This document shows, one piece after another, positions 7,789 through 16,178 of a DNA stretch of 57,429 nucleotides. A program made the position numbers and the translations under genes. The stretch is from assembly GCA_025359185.1 (NCBI GenBank), contig JANYHF010000013.1:1-57429 (forward strand), given 5' to 3'. Numbering within the stretch: position 1 is the first letter of the stretch; the number at the start of each line of letters is the position of its first letter. This DNA comes from Hyphomicrobiaceae bacterium (GTDB lineage Bacteria > Pseudomonadota > Alphaproteobacteria > Rhizobiales > Hyphomicrobiaceae). The notes under the pieces were generated by a model. That model was given only the letters and a program-made list of their open reading frames with translations, was not told the DNA's origin and ran no database searches.

Positions 7789-9846
7789 ATGACACAGAAC
7801 CTTTCCCAACGGACGCTGTTTACCCTCGTGATGGCAGGCTTGCTGGCGACTGGCGTGCCCACCCGCGCCGAAACCGCCAGCGACACCATCTCAGGTCTCG
7901 GCACCTATCTCGCCGCCCGCCTCGCCCAGGATCTGCGCGACACCGGGGCCGCCAACGTCCTTCTGAAAGCCGCGCTGGAACGCGATCCGGCGAACCCAAA
8001 ACTGCTGGAGCAGGCCTTCATTTCCGAGGTCATGGGCGGCAGCTGGCCCAAGGCCGTCGCCTATGCCGCCCGCGCCGTTACCGCCGATCCAGCCAATCAC
8101 CTGGCTCATTTCGTGCTCGGCGTTGATGCCTTCAAATCAGGCCGGCTGGGTGAAGCCGAGAAGCATTTTGCCGAACCCGGCAACACGCCCATCGCTGTCA
8201 TGGCGCGGGCCTGGGTTTTGAATGCGCGCAAGGACAGCAAGGCTGCAAATGCGCTGCTGGACGGTATAGCCGACCCCAACTGGATCGACTTCTTCCGCCG
8301 CTATCAATCGGCGCAACTGGCTGATGTGAATGGCGATTCTGGCGCAGCCTTGAAGGTCTATGAGAATCTGTTCCGTGCCGATCCCGCCACCATCAATGTG
8401 GCTCTCAGCTACGCCCGGCATGCCTCACATGGCGGCGATGGAAAGCTGGCCACAGACATTCTTGCCAAACATGCGGCCGCGGCCCGCAGCCCTCATCCGT
8501 TTGTCGAGGCGGCCAACGAGGCCCTCGCGCGTGGCGACAAATTGGCCCTGACCACACAGACAAATTCTGAGGGTTTAGCCGGGGTGTTCTATGGCTTTTC
8601 GCAGGCGATCAACGGCCAAGGCGGCGTCGATCTGGCGCTGATCTATTGCCAGCTTGCCCTGCAATTGAAACCAGACGACCAGCTGTCGCAAACGCAATTG
8701 GCGGCCATTTATGAGCAGCTGAAGCAGTACGATAACGCCATCGCCATTTATAACCGGCTGCCATCCGATTCGCCCTTGCACTTTGATGCGAGCCTGCGTG
8801 CGGGCCTCAATCTCAACGCGCTCGACAAACCGGCCGAGGCCAAGGCAGCTCTCAAGGCCATTGCGGAGCCGGTGCTTACCGATGCTATGAACGCCGGCAA
8901 GTTGCGCGCCTCGCTGCACAGTGACGTTGAGGTGTTGGCGGGTCTCAGCCTGCACGAGAAGGGCGCCAGAGTGCTGACGCTGCAGCGTCTCTTAGGCCGT
9001 GCGGGATATGCCGACGGCGGCAATGATGGCAATTTCGGCAATGCAACGCGCGATGCCGTCGCAAAATTGCAGAAAGACGCTGGCTTGCCGGACAGCGGCC
9101 AACTTGATGCGTCGACACGCAAGGCCTTGGAAGATAAGATCGCGGCTCAGCCGGTGCCCGCCGCCAAACCGCTTGACGCCGGCAAGCTGATCGATGTCTA
9201 CCAGACCCTCGGCAATATGCTGCGTGGGCGGAAGGAATTTGCCGAGGCGGCTGAGTACTACTCGAAGGCCCTCGCACTCATCCCCAATCCCGGCAAGGAC
9301 AACTGGGACCAATTCTACTCGCGCGCCGTCTGCTTCGAACGCCTGAACGATTGGCCCAAAGCAGAGGCCGATTTCCTGAAGGCTATGGAGCTCAATCCCG
9401 ATGAGCCGTTGATCCTGAACTACCTCGGCTATTCATGGGTTGACCGCAACGAGCACGTCGACAAGGCCCTTGAATTGATCAAGAAGGCTGTCAGCCTGAA
9501 GCCCGAAGATGGCTACTACGTCGACAGCCTGGGTTGGGCCTATTTCCGGATGGGCAAGTATGAAGATGCCGTCCAGCAGCTGGAACATGCCGTCGAGCTG
9601 AAGGCTGAAGATCCGGTGATCAATGATCATCTGGGGGACGCCTATTGGCGCGCTGGCCGCAAGCTGGAGGCTCAGTTCCAATGGAGCACGTCGCTGATCT
9701 CGAAGCCTGAGGCGGCCGACATTCCGAAGTTGAGGGACAAGATGAAAAACGGTCTGCCTGCGGAACCTGCTGCGGCGTCCGCTGCCAACGCCGCAACCGT
9801 CAAGCCCGCCGATCCTGCGGCCAAGGACAAGCCCAAGCAGCCGTGA
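7789..9846 (+). CDS. Exported TPR protein with an internal peptidoglycan-binding domain
   Basis: The 685-residue protein has a signal peptide (1-28), then TPR-like helical repeats (about 35-370). An internal peptidoglycan-binding type 1 domain (about 385-445, containing LQRLLGRAGY and GNATRDAVAKLQKDAGLPDS) comes next, then a second TPR block (about 465-650). The C-terminus is an Ala/Pro/Lys-rich tail. Related alphaproteobacterial TPR proteins upstream of ispE usually have only TPRs. The role is probably a periplasmic or outer-membrane scaffold. It overlaps ispE by 4 bases (GTGA), so the two are co-translated. Confidence 0.85.
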   Translation: MTQNLSQRTLFTLVMAGLLATGVPTRAETASDTISGLGTYLAARLAQDLRDTGAANVLLKAALERDPANPKLLEQAFISEVMGGSWPKAVAYAARAVTADPANHLAHFVLGVDAFKSGRLGEAEKHFAEPGNTPIAVMARAWVLNARKDSKAANALLDGIADPNWIDFFRRYQSAQLADVNGDSGAALKVYENLFRADPATINVALSYARHASHGGDGKLATDILAKHAAAARSPHPFVEAANEALARGDKLALTTQTNSEGLAGVFYGFSQAINGQGGVDLALIYCQLALQLKPDDQLSQTQLAAIYEQLKQYDNAIAIYNRLPSDSPLHFDASLRAGLNLNALDKPAEAKAALKAIAEPVLTDAMNAGKLRASLHSDVEVLAGLSLHEKGARVLTLQRLLGRAGYADGGNDGNFGNATRDAVAKLQKDAGLPDSGQLDASTRKALEDKIAAQPVPAAKPLDAGKLIDVYQTLGNMLRGRKEFAEAAEYYSKALALIPNPGKDNWDQFYSRAVCFERLNDWPKAEADFLKAMELNPDEPLILNYLGYSWVDRNEHVDKALELIKKAVSLKPEDGYYVDSLGWAYFRMGKYEDAVQQLEHAVELKAEDPVINDHLGDAYWRAGRKLEAQFQWSTSLISKPEAADIPKLRDKMKNGLPAEPAAASAANAATVKPADPAAKDKPKQP

Positions 9847-10715
9847 GGACCGCAGCGCCTGTGCTCGTTGAAACCGCGCGAGCCAAGATCAACCTCACCC
9901 TTGAGGTGCTGGGAAAACGGCCTGACGGATATCACGAACTGCACAGTCTTGTCGCCTTTGCGGAGGCAGGTGACCGGCTCGAACTGACAGCGGCAGACCA
10001 ATGGACGTTTCACTGCCACGGCCCGGCAGCCGGCCATATCACGGGCGAGAACCTGATTGATCGCGCCTTTATGGCGGTTCGCGGGATGTGGTCTTCAGCT
10101 GCGCCGGGCCATGTCGATCTCTACAAGGAGCTTCCGGTCGCCGGTGGCATCGGCGGAGGGTCAGCCGATGCTGCGGCGTGTCTGCGGCTCTTGCGCCGGC
10201 TCAATATGGACCGTGATGGTGCGCCAGACTGGAATGAGCTTGGCCGTAGCATCGGGGCCGATGTGCCGGTTTGCCTTGTCAACCGGCTGGCCTACATGCA
10301 AGGGACTGGCGAGCGGGTGACACCGTACGCCCCGCCAACGTGGTTCAACGCGGTGCTGGTCAATCCCAGAATACCCCTCTCAACTGCGGCCGTGTTCGCC
10401 GAACTTGCTGCGTCGCCGCTCGCGCCAGGCTTTGTGAGTCCGACCCTGCGAGAATTTGCGAGTGCCCAAGCTCTGCTGGCCTACATAGCGGCAAGCCGCA
10501 ATGACCTGGAACCGCCTGCCCTCCGCCTGGCTCCGGTTATTAGCACTGTGCAAGCCATGTTGCAGATTCAGCCCGGGTGCCAGTTGGTGCGATTGTCCGG
10601 CAGCGGACCAACCTGCTTCGGCCTGTTCGAATCCCCTGCTGCCGCGCAGTCAGCCGCCCAGGCGATTTCGCGCGGACAGCCCAATTGGTGGGTCCGCGCG
10701 ACCTTGCTAGCTTGA
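9843..10715 (+). CDS. ispE: 4-diphosphocytidyl-2-C-methyl-D-erythritol kinase IspE
   Basis: IspE phosphorylates CDP-methylerythritol in the non-mevalonate (MEP) isoprenoid pathway. The 290-residue sequence has the GHMP-kinase features: N-terminal ARAKINLTLEVLGKRPDGYH, the ATP-binding loop PVAGGIGGGSADAAA (about 98-112) and a C-terminal LSGSGPTCFG motif. The start is GTG at 9843, overlapping the TGA of the TPR gene. It ends 8 bases before the convergent gap gene. The same pathway is served by ispH at 24604. Confidence 0.96.
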   Translation: MRTAAPVLVETARAKINLTLEVLGKRPDGYHELHSLVAFAEAGDRLELTAADQWTFHCHGPAAGHITGENLIDRAFMAVRGMWSSAAPGHVDLYKELPVAGGIGGGSADAAACLRLLRRLNMDRDGAPDWNELGRSIGADVPVCLVNRLAYMQGTGERVTPYAPPTWFNAVLVNPRIPLSTAAVFAELAASPLAPGFVSPTLREFASAQALLAYIAASRNDLEPPALRLAPVISTVQAMLQIQPGCQLVRLSGSGPTCFGLFESPAAAQSAAQAISRGQPNWWVRATLLA

Positions 10716-10722
10716 CCCAACC

Positions 10723-11733
10723 TTACCCGAACTTGCCCAGCTCGACGGCCACGTCGAGCATCCGGTTCGAGAAGCCCCATTCGTTGTCGTACCAGCTCAA
10801 CACTCGCACCAGCTTGCCATCGACGATCTGGGTTTGCGTCAAGTCGAAGTTCGACGAGTACGGATTGTGATTGAAATCGATTGACACTAGCTCCTCGTGA
10901 ACAACGTTGAGAATGCCTTTCAACGGGGCCGTTGAGGCCGCATGCTTCATCGCCTCGTTCACTTCCTTGGCGGTCACTTCGCGGCCAGGAATGAACTTCA
11001 AGTCAACCACCGACACATTCGGCGTCGGCACCCGCATCGATGAGCCATCGAGCTTGCCCTTCAATTCGGGAATGACCAGGCCCAGCGCTTTGGCAGCTCC
11101 CGTGGAGGATGGGATCATCGACAGCGCAGCGGCGCGGGCGCGGCGGGCGTCCTTGTGCGTCTGATCGAGCAGCTTCTGGTCGTTGGTGTAGGAGTGGATC
11201 GTCGTCATGTAACCGGCGTTGATACCGCACAGATCCAGCAACACCTTGGCGACTGGCGCCAGGCAATTGGTCGTACACGAACCGTTCGAAACCACCTTGT
11301 GCTCGGCCTTCAGCAGGCCGTGATTGACACCGTAAACGACCGTCAGATCGGCGCCTTCCGATGGGCCCGATACGAGCACGCGCTTGGCGCCCGCTTCGAG
11401 ATGCATCCCCGCCTTGTCCTTGGCGGTGAAGAAGCCTGTGCATTCAAGCACGAGGTCAATGCCAAGATCCTTCCACGGCAGCTTGCGCGGGTCCTTTTCG
11501 GCCAGCACCTTGATCGGGCCAGCGCCAACATCGAACGTGTCGCCGGTGACATTGACCTCGCCATGATAGCGGCCATGCACAGAGTCATATTTGAACAGAT
11601 GCGCGTTTTCCTGCGTCGTGGACAGGTCGTTGATGGCAACGACATGCAGATCAGTCCGCTTGCTTTCGGCAAGAGCGCGCAGAACATTGCGCCCGATGCG
11701 TCCAAATCCACTGATGGCTACCTTGATGGCCAT
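10723..11733 (-). CDS. gap: Type I glyceraldehyde-3-phosphate dehydrogenase
   Basis: This 336-residue cytosolic enzyme oxidises glyceraldehyde 3-phosphate to 1,3-bisphosphoglycerate with NAD(P). The Rossmann start VAISGFGRIGRNVLRAL and the catalytic block SNGSCTTNCLAPVAKVL (Cys at about 155) are intact, as is the C-terminal WYDNEWGFSNRM. In many alphaproteobacteria gap is followed by pgk or preceded by tkt; neither is present. A ribosome-binding AGGAGC lies 5-10 bases before the ATG (reverse strand). Confidence 0.97.
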   Translation of the reverse strand: MAIKVAISGFGRIGRNVLRALAESKRTDLHVVAINDLSTTQENAHLFKYDSVHGRYHGEVNVTGDTFDVGAGPIKVLAEKDPRKLPWKDLGIDLVLECTGFFTAKDKAGMHLEAGAKRVLVSGPSEGADLTVVYGVNHGLLKAEHKVVSNGSCTTNCLAPVAKVLLDLCGINAGYMTTIHSYTNDQKLLDQTHKDARRARAAALSMIPSSTGAAKALGLVIPELKGKLDGSSMRVPTPNVSVVDLKFIPGREVTAKEVNEAMKHAASTAPLKGILNVVHEELVSIDFNHNPYSSNFDLTQTQIVDGKLVRVLSWYDNEWGFSNRMLDVAVELGKFG

Positions 11734-11875
11734 GACGGTACACGCTCCTCAATAGGAGGCCTGAACACCCGCTCGCCTTATGCGACCGGTTTTCGGCCGC
11801 ACCTTGGTCAAGCATTCGGGGTGTGTCAACGGCATTTACTCCGGCCATTTACTTGGGCTTGTGGTAATGCACCGT

Positions 11876-11905
11876 TTGACGCCGCCCGGCCCGTGTCACT
11901 AGGGT
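11876..11905 (+). promoter_or_regulatory. Candidate sigma70 promoter of the small coiled-coil gene
   Basis: TTGACG (11876-11881) and TAGGGT (11900-11905) are separated by 18 bases. They lie 33 bases ahead of the ATG at 11938, in the gap between the divergent gap and coiled-coil genes. Confidence 0.45.
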
Positions 11906-11937
11906 CGGATCGATCAGCTTTGAAGATAGGGTGTCCA

Positions 11938-12135
11938 ATGGCTAAAAAGCCAAGCGTCAAGCCGGCCGTGGCCCCAAAGAGAGCTTCAACCAAGCCCGCG
12001 CCCACCGCCGCTTCGCTTTTGAAGCGGGTCGAAGCGGCCGAAGCGCGCGTCGAAGAACTCGAAGCCATCCATGAAGAGCTGAAAGCCCGCATCAATGCGG
12101 CGTTGGAAGCGATGCATAAGTTGACGCGCCATTAG
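11938..12135 (+). CDS. Small coiled-coil protein upstream of 6S RNA
   Basis: The 65-residue protein has a Lys/Pro/Ala-rich N-terminal 25 residues and a C-terminal coiled coil (about 27-62, RVEAAEARVEELEAIHEELKA with heptad leucines and alanines). The ATG at 11938 follows GATAGGGTGTCCA. A longer frame upstream in phase is the antisense of gap and was not accepted. In alphaproteobacteria small coiled-coil genes (DUF4164, ZapA-like) often sit just ahead of 6S RNA. This one occupies that position but is shorter, so family membership is uncertain. Confidence 0.65.
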   Translation: MAKKPSVKPAVAPKRASTKPAPTAASLLKRVEAAEARVEELEAIHEELKARINAALEAMHKLTRH

Positions 12136-12189
12136 AGAATGACGCAATCACCTATGGTAGTTTCGGGCAAACGCGCCCATATATCCGGG

Positions 12190-12345
12190 GTGCAGGGCTG
12201 TGGGGCGCGACAGGTCAACCCAGTTCCCCGGGGCCGATAAGACTCGCAAGGGAGCTGTCCCTGTCTGGGATCGTGGTCCTGGACACACGGCGCCCACCTA
12301 CTCTGTAGGGACCATGCGGGATCTGAACCGACCATCGGCCATTCG
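12190..12345 (+). ncRNA. ssrS: 6S RNA
   Basis: 6S RNA mimics an open promoter and binds sigma70 RNA polymerase. The interval contains the alphaproteobacterial core: CAGTTCCCCGGGGCCGATAA (12221-12240), followed by GGGAGCTGTCCCTGTCTGGG and a closing arm around CACCTACTCTGTAGGGACC. The position between a small coiled-coil gene and 5-formyltetrahydrofolate cyclo-ligase is the classic ssrS context. Ends are approximate. TATATC at 12180-12185 could be the -10 box. Confidence 0.8.
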
Positions 12346-12356
12346 TGGCTCTGCAC

Positions 12357-12400
12357 GCTCATTGTCTTTAGCTGGCTTCAGCCAGCTTAAGACTATGAGC
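12357..12400 (+). repeat. 44-nt near-perfect hairpin downstream of 6S RNA
   Basis: The sequence is a palindrome with 6 bp (GCTCAT/ATGAGC), one T-T mismatch, then 13 bp with one mismatch (GTCTTTAGCTGGC/GCCAGCTTAAGAC) and a TTCA loop. It begins about 12 bases after the likely 6S RNA end. A short T-containing stretch follows, but there is no proper U tract. It may define the 6S 3' end, act as a terminator, or be a small palindromic repeat. Confidence 0.7.
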
Positions 12401-12412
12401 GGTTCTTTGATT

Positions 12413-12453
12413 GCGCCGGGCGACTCCCTTCCGGGGAACCGGCCGCCCGGCGC
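12413..12453 (+). repeat. 41-nt palindromic repeat, copy 2
   Basis: A 10-bp perfect outer stem (GCGCCGGGCG with CGCCCGGCGC, 12413-12422 and 12444-12453) encloses an imperfect inner stem. It is an inverted-orientation copy of 5149-5189, with 35 of 41 identical positions and the same length. It sits in the 444-base gene-free stretch between the coiled-coil gene and the folate cyclo-ligase, together with 6S RNA and two other palindromic segments. Confidence 0.75.
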
Positions 12454-12480
12454 GTCTGTTGCCGCATGGCAGATTGGCCC

Positions 12481-12514
12481 GTAGGGTCGTGCTGAGCTCT
12501 TTGCGAAGCCCATC
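12481..12514 (+). repeat. Partial copy of the GTAGGGT...TTTGCGAAGCC repeat
   Basis: The segment GTAGGGTCGTGCTGAGCTCTTTGCGAAGCCCAT-like (start at 12481) matches the left half of the palindromic element at 52749-52834 (GTAGGGTGGGCTGAGCTCCTTTGCGAAGCC-like) with few changes. The right half is not recognisable here. It ends about 65 bases before the folate cyclo-ligase start. Confidence 0.6.
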
Positions 12515-12579
12515 GTTGCTTTGCCCGGCCAACGCAAGTTCTTGTACGCGGCCAGCCCGTCTGCTCTAACGCGCGGGCG

Positions 12580-13164
12580 ATGACCACAATTCTCCCAAGC
12601 GAAAAGGTCCGGTTGCGCCGCGAGGCGATGCGACGGCGCGCTGACGCACATCTGCGCCTGTCGGACTCGGCAGGCAAACTCGTCCAATCGTACGGGCTGA
12701 CGCTGTTGGATGGCAGTGCCGGCCGAATAGTCAGCGGCTATCTGCCGATCCGCGATGAGTTGACGCCGATCCCCCTTATGCTCGCTCTATTGAAGACTGG
12801 ACGAACGCTTGCTTTGCCAGTGATTGATACCAAATGGGCTCCACTGACGTTCCGGAATTGGCTGCCAGCCGATCCTCTGGTGGCGGCCGAATTTGGCTTG
12901 CGCGAGCCGCGGCCCTCTGCGCCCGAGTTGATACCGGACCTGCTGCTGGTGCCCTTGGCAGCGTTCGATCCCGAGGGTTACCGGATCGGCTATGGCGGCG
13001 GATACTACGACCGCACGCTTGAGTTCTACCGAAGCCAGCGCTCCGTCACTGCTATCGGCATCGCCTATGACGAACAGGAAGTGCACGTCTTCGCCCATGA
13101 ACCGCACGATCAGCGGCTCGATTACCTCGTCACGCCATCGGGCGTGCGCACATTCGGACCCTGA
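12580..13164 (+). CDS. 5-formyltetrahydrofolate cyclo-ligase
   Basis: The 194-residue enzyme converts 5-formyl-THF to 5,10-methenyl-THF with ATP. The signature GYRIGYGGGYYDRTLEF (about 132-148) carries the ATP/phosphate loop. The first residues (LPSEKVRLRREAMRRRADA) fit the family N-terminus. Adjacency to 6S RNA is widely conserved in proteobacteria (ygfA). The next gene, a YmdB-type phosphoesterase, starts 6 bases after the stop, so the two are probably cotranscribed. Confidence 0.94.
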   Translation: MTTILPSEKVRLRREAMRRRADAHLRLSDSAGKLVQSYGLTLLDGSAGRIVSGYLPIRDELTPIPLMLALLKTGRTLALPVIDTKWAPLTFRNWLPADPLVAAEFGLREPRPSAPELIPDLLLVPLAAFDPEGYRIGYGGGYYDRTLEFYRSQRSVTAIGIAYDEQEVHVFAHEPHDQRLDYLVTPSGVRTFGP

Positions 13165-13170
13165 CCCCTG

Positions 13171-14013
13171 ATGCGAATCCTGTTCCTGGGCGACGTCGTT
13201 GGCCGCAGCGGCCGGACTGTTGTGATCGAGAAGTTGCCCAAGCTCATTGAGCGCTACAAGCTCGATTTCGTCATCGTCAATGGCGAGAATTCAGCGGGCG
13301 GCTTTGGCATTACCGAGGCGATCTATCTCGATCTTATCGATGCGGGTGCCGATGTAGTGACCACGGGCAATCACGCCTTCGACCAGAAAGAAGCGTTGGT
13401 GTTCATCACACGTCACGACCGGATGCTTCGGCCGCTGAATATGCCATTGGGCACGCCCGGCAAAGGCGTTGGCCTCTTTAAGGCCCGTAATGGCGCTGAG
13501 GTGCTTGTCATGAACCCTATCGGGCAAGTGTTCATGGGGGAATATGATGGACCTTTTGTTCAGGTGGAGCGCGAACTTGCGGCTTGTCCCCTGAAGCACG
13601 GGGCCGATGCGATTGTCATCGATTTCCACGCCGAAGCCACGTCGGAAAAGCAGGCGCTTGGTCACTTGGTCGATGGGCGTGTCACGCTCGTTGTGGGCAC
13701 GCATACCCATACGCCGACATCAGATGACAGGATACTGCCGAAAGGCACGGCCTACATGAGCGACGCAGGCATGTCGGGTGATTACAATTCGGTGCTCGGT
13801 ATGGATGTTGCTGAACCCATCTCGCGTTTTCTGACCCGTATTCCGCGTGGACGTTTCGAACCGGCGATCGGTGAGGCCACACTCTGCGGTATTGCTGTGG
13901 AGACGGACGATTCGACTGGGTTGGCGCGGCACGCGGGCGCGCTGCGACTCGGCGGCAGCCTCTCGCAAGTGGAGCCGTCTTTCTGGGTTACCCCGCCGGC
14001 CTCTCGCTCATAA
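13171..14013 (+). CDS. YmdB-type metallophosphoesterase (TIGR00282 family)
   Basis: The 280-residue protein carries the family's metal-binding motifs: GDVVGRSGR (about 7-15), NGENSAGGFG (about 39-48), TGNHAFDQKE (about 71-80), DFHAEATSEK and GTHTHTPTSD. Members are dinuclear metal phosphodiesterases, and YmdB of Bacillus has 2',3'-cAMP phosphodiesterase activity; the substrate here is not known. It lies 6 bases downstream of the folate cyclo-ligase. Confidence 0.92.
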   Translation: MRILFLGDVVGRSGRTVVIEKLPKLIERYKLDFVIVNGENSAGGFGITEAIYLDLIDAGADVVTTGNHAFDQKEALVFITRHDRMLRPLNMPLGTPGKGVGLFKARNGAEVLVMNPIGQVFMGEYDGPFVQVERELAACPLKHGADAIVIDFHAEATSEKQALGHLVDGRVTLVVGTHTHTPTSDDRILPKGTAYMSDAGMSGDYNSVLGMDVAEPISRFLTRIPRGRFEPAIGEATLCGIAVETDDSTGLARHAGALRLGGSLSQVEPSFWVTPPASRS

Positions 14014-14081
14014 TGCCGCACGACACGCAACATATTGTATTTGTTCAATAATCTATGCCGTCCCTGCCTCCGCTGGTGTCC

Positions 14082-14110
14082 TTGACACCCCTAGAGGCCA
14101 CAACTATGGT
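14082..14110 (+). promoter_or_regulatory. Strong candidate promoter of the ATP synthase F0 operon
   Basis: A perfect -35 TTGACA (14082-14087) and a -10 TATGGT (14105-14110) are spaced by exactly 17 bases. They lie 53 bases upstream of the atpI ATG, with no competing gene in the 150-base gap. Confidence 0.75.
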
Positions 14111-14163
14111 GCGCGGCGTCCGGTGTTCCACCGGAATCTCCGCCTCAAACTTCGAGGCTTCTC

Positions 14164-14565
14164 ATGTCAGGTTCGGCAGGCGGTGACGGCCGCGGCGATA
14201 TGAGCCCCGATGAGCGCAAGGCTTTTGAGCAGCGCGTGTCGGAGCTTGATAAGCGCCTCAGCGATGCCGCCGCCGCTCAGCGAAAGCCGCCAGTGGCGCA
14301 CGACGATGTGCGTCGCAACAAGGCGCTGGGCTTAGGCATGCAGATGGCGCTGGATCTGGTGCTGGCACCAGTGTTCGGAGCTGGGATCGGGTGGGGCCTG
14401 GACAAACTGTTGGGCACACGGCCCGTGATGCTTCTGGTGTTTTTGGCGTTCGGCATCGCGGCGGGAATTCTTAATCTGACCCGGACCTATCGGCAAATTC
14501 AAGCCGATGCGGGCAAAGACATTGGCAAAGATTTGCCGGCAGGACGCGATGACGACGACGACTGA
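14164..14565 (+). CDS. atpI: ATP synthase protein I (AtpI/AtpZ family)
   Basis: This 133-residue protein has a charged N-terminal helix followed by two transmembrane helices (about 60-80 and 86-107, with GAGIGWGLDKLLGTRP between). It is thought to assist assembly of the c-ring. Its stop overlaps the start of atpB by 17 bases. An alternative in-frame ATG lies at 14201, but the upstream ATG is preferred because it is the first after the promoter. Confidence 0.88.
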   Translation: MSGSAGGDGRGDMSPDERKAFEQRVSELDKRLSDAAAAQRKPPVAHDDVRRNKALGLGMQMALDLVLAPVFGAGIGWGLDKLLGTRPVMLLVFLAFGIAAGILNLTRTYRQIQADAGKDIGKDLPAGRDDDDD

Positions 14566-15382
14566 GACAGTCACAACCACCACCACCGAAGCTGCCAAAG
14601 CGGTCGCGGGTGCGGCGGCCCAGCATCACGGTGGCGGCTTGCCGAACCCAATGCATCAGTTCGAGATTGTGCGTTACATCCCACTGAAACTGTTTGGCCT
14701 CGATGCGTCGTTCACGAATTCGGCGCTGGCGATGCTGATTGCCGCTGGGCTGACCATCGCCTTCATCGTCTATGCCATGCGCAACCGGTCTCTGGTGCCG
14801 AGCCGCATCCAGTCCGTCGCTGAGATGGCCTACGAATTCGTCCACAACATCGTTAAACAGACGGCGGGCGAAGAGGCGCTGGGCTATTTCCCGTTCATCT
14901 TCACGCTGTTCATGTTCATTCTGGTGTCGAACCTGATCGGCCTTGTGAACATCCCTGGCGTGTTTGCGCCGTTCACGTCCACCAGTCACATTGTGGTCAC
15001 GCTGGCGTTGGCTTTGACCGTGTTCATCGGCGTCACCATCATCGGGATCGCCAAACACGGTGTTGGTTTCTTGAAGCTGTTTGTGCCGTCAGGTGTGCCA
15101 GCGGTGATGCTGATTTTGCTGGTGCCGATCGAAGTGATCTCCTACTTCACGCGCCCCATCAGCCTCAGCGTACGTCTGTTCGCCAATATGATGGCGGGCC
15201 ACACTATGCTCAAAGTGTTCGGCGCTTTCGTCGGCGCGCTGGGTTTGGTTGGCGGATGGGCACCGCTTTTGTTCATGGTTCCGTTCACGGGCCTCGAATT
15301 CCTGGTCGCGTTCCTGCAAGCCTACGTGTTTGCGATCCTGACCAGCATCTATCTCAATGACGCACTTCACATCCACCACTGA
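14549..15382 (+). CDS. atpB: ATP synthase F0 subunit a
   Basis: Subunit a forms the proton half-channels of F0. The 277-residue protein has a Thr/Ala-rich N-terminus, five or more membrane helices and the conserved block [20 protein letters not shown] with the essential arginine of helix 4. The chosen start is the ATG at 14549 (MTTTTET), inside the atpI 3' end. A longer frame from 14507 adds 14 residues with no matching family sequence. Confidence 0.96.
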   Translation: MTTTTETVTTTTTEAAKAVAGAAAQHHGGGLPNPMHQFEIVRYIPLKLFGLDASFTNSALAMLIAAGLTIAFIVYAMRNRSLVPSRIQSVAEMAYEFVHNIVKQTAGEEALGYFPFIFTLFMFILVSNLIGLVNIPGVFAPFTSTSHIVVTLALALTVFIGVTIIGIAKHGVGFLKLFVPSGVPAVMLILLVPIEVISYFTRPISLSVRLFANMMAGHTMLKVFGAFVGALGLVGGWAPLLFMVPFTGLEFLVAFLQAYVFAILTSIYLNDALHIHH

Positions 15383-15417
15383 TCACTAGAAACCAGCTTA
15401 CGAAACGGGAGACTACC

Positions 15418-15645
15418 ATGGGTCCAGAAGCAGCAAAACTCATCGGCGCGGGCATCGCTTGTATCGCTCTTGCAGGCGCAGGCGTCGGTATCGGCAACAT
15501 CTTCGGCAACTACCTGTCGGGTGCGCTGCGCAATCCGTCGGCGGCTCAGGGCCAGTTCGGCAACGCGCTGCTCGGCTTTGCTCTGGCCGAAGCGACGGGT
15601 CTGTTCGGCCTCGTCATGGCCTTCATCATTCTGTTCGCATTCTAA
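15418..15645 (+). CDS. atpE: ATP synthase F0 subunit c
   Basis: This 75-residue hairpin of two membrane helices forms the c-ring. The [14 protein letters not shown] helix 1 has the glycine repeat, the polar loop is SGALRNPSA and the helix 2 carboxylate is E60 in [26 protein letters not shown] precedes the ATG as a ribosome-binding site, consistent with the high stoichiometry of c. Confidence 0.97.
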   Translation: MGPEAAKLIGAGIACIALAGAGVGIGNIFGNYLSGALRNPSAAQGQFGNALLGFALAEATGLFGLVMAFIILFAF

Positions 15646-15682
15646 GTCAGCGAACGGTTTGAACTCGCTCAAGGTCTGACCC

Positions 15683-16168
15683 ATGCCGCAACTGAAATTC
15701 CAGGACTTCCCGCCACAGCTTATCTGGCTGGCGCTCGTGTTTATCGGCCTCTACCTGCTGATGTCGCGATGGCTGGTGCCGAGCATCGGTAGTGTGCTGG
15801 ATGCGCGCAGTGGCCGCATCTCTGGCGATCTTGCCGAAGCCAAGCGCCTGAAGGACGAAACGGCCCAGGCGATATCCGACTACGAGAAGGCATTGTCCGA
15901 TGCCCGCTCAAAGGCGGGCGTCATGGCGCAAGGCGAGCGCGACCGGTTGAAGGCAGAGATCGACGCCGAACGCGCCAAGGTCGAAAGCCAGCTGTCGGGC
16001 CGGATTGCCCATGCCGAGGAACAGATCAAGGCCGCCAAGGACACGGCCATGGGCCAAGTCCACGGTATAGCTGGCGACACGGTAGAAGCCTTGGTGCAAG
16101 AACTTCTCGGTATCAAGATCGAAAAGCACGAAGCGCTGGCAGCTGTTGCCGCCCACGCCGCCAAGTAG
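15683..16168 (+). CDS. atpF': ATP synthase F0 subunit b'
   Basis: The 161-residue protein has one N-terminal membrane helix (about 13-31) and a long charged coiled coil forming half of the peripheral stalk. The b/b' pair is characteristic of photosynthetic bacteria and alphaproteobacteria. It follows atpE by 37 bases and is followed by the b subunit. Its PQLKFQDFPPQLIWLALVF start matches the b' type. Confidence 0.93.
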   Translation: MPQLKFQDFPPQLIWLALVFIGLYLLMSRWLVPSIGSVLDARSGRISGDLAEAKRLKDETAQAISDYEKALSDARSKAGVMAQGERDRLKAEIDAERAKVESQLSGRIAHAEEQIKAAKDTAMGQVHGIAGDTVEALVQELLGIKIEKHEALAAVAAHAAK

Positions 16169-16178
16169 GAGACAACCC

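Noticed and set aside
11155-11937. In-frame upstream extension of the small coiled-coil gene across gap
   Set aside because: It is antisense to gap, whose motifs are intact; the true start has its own promoter-like sequence and ribosome-binding site at 11938.
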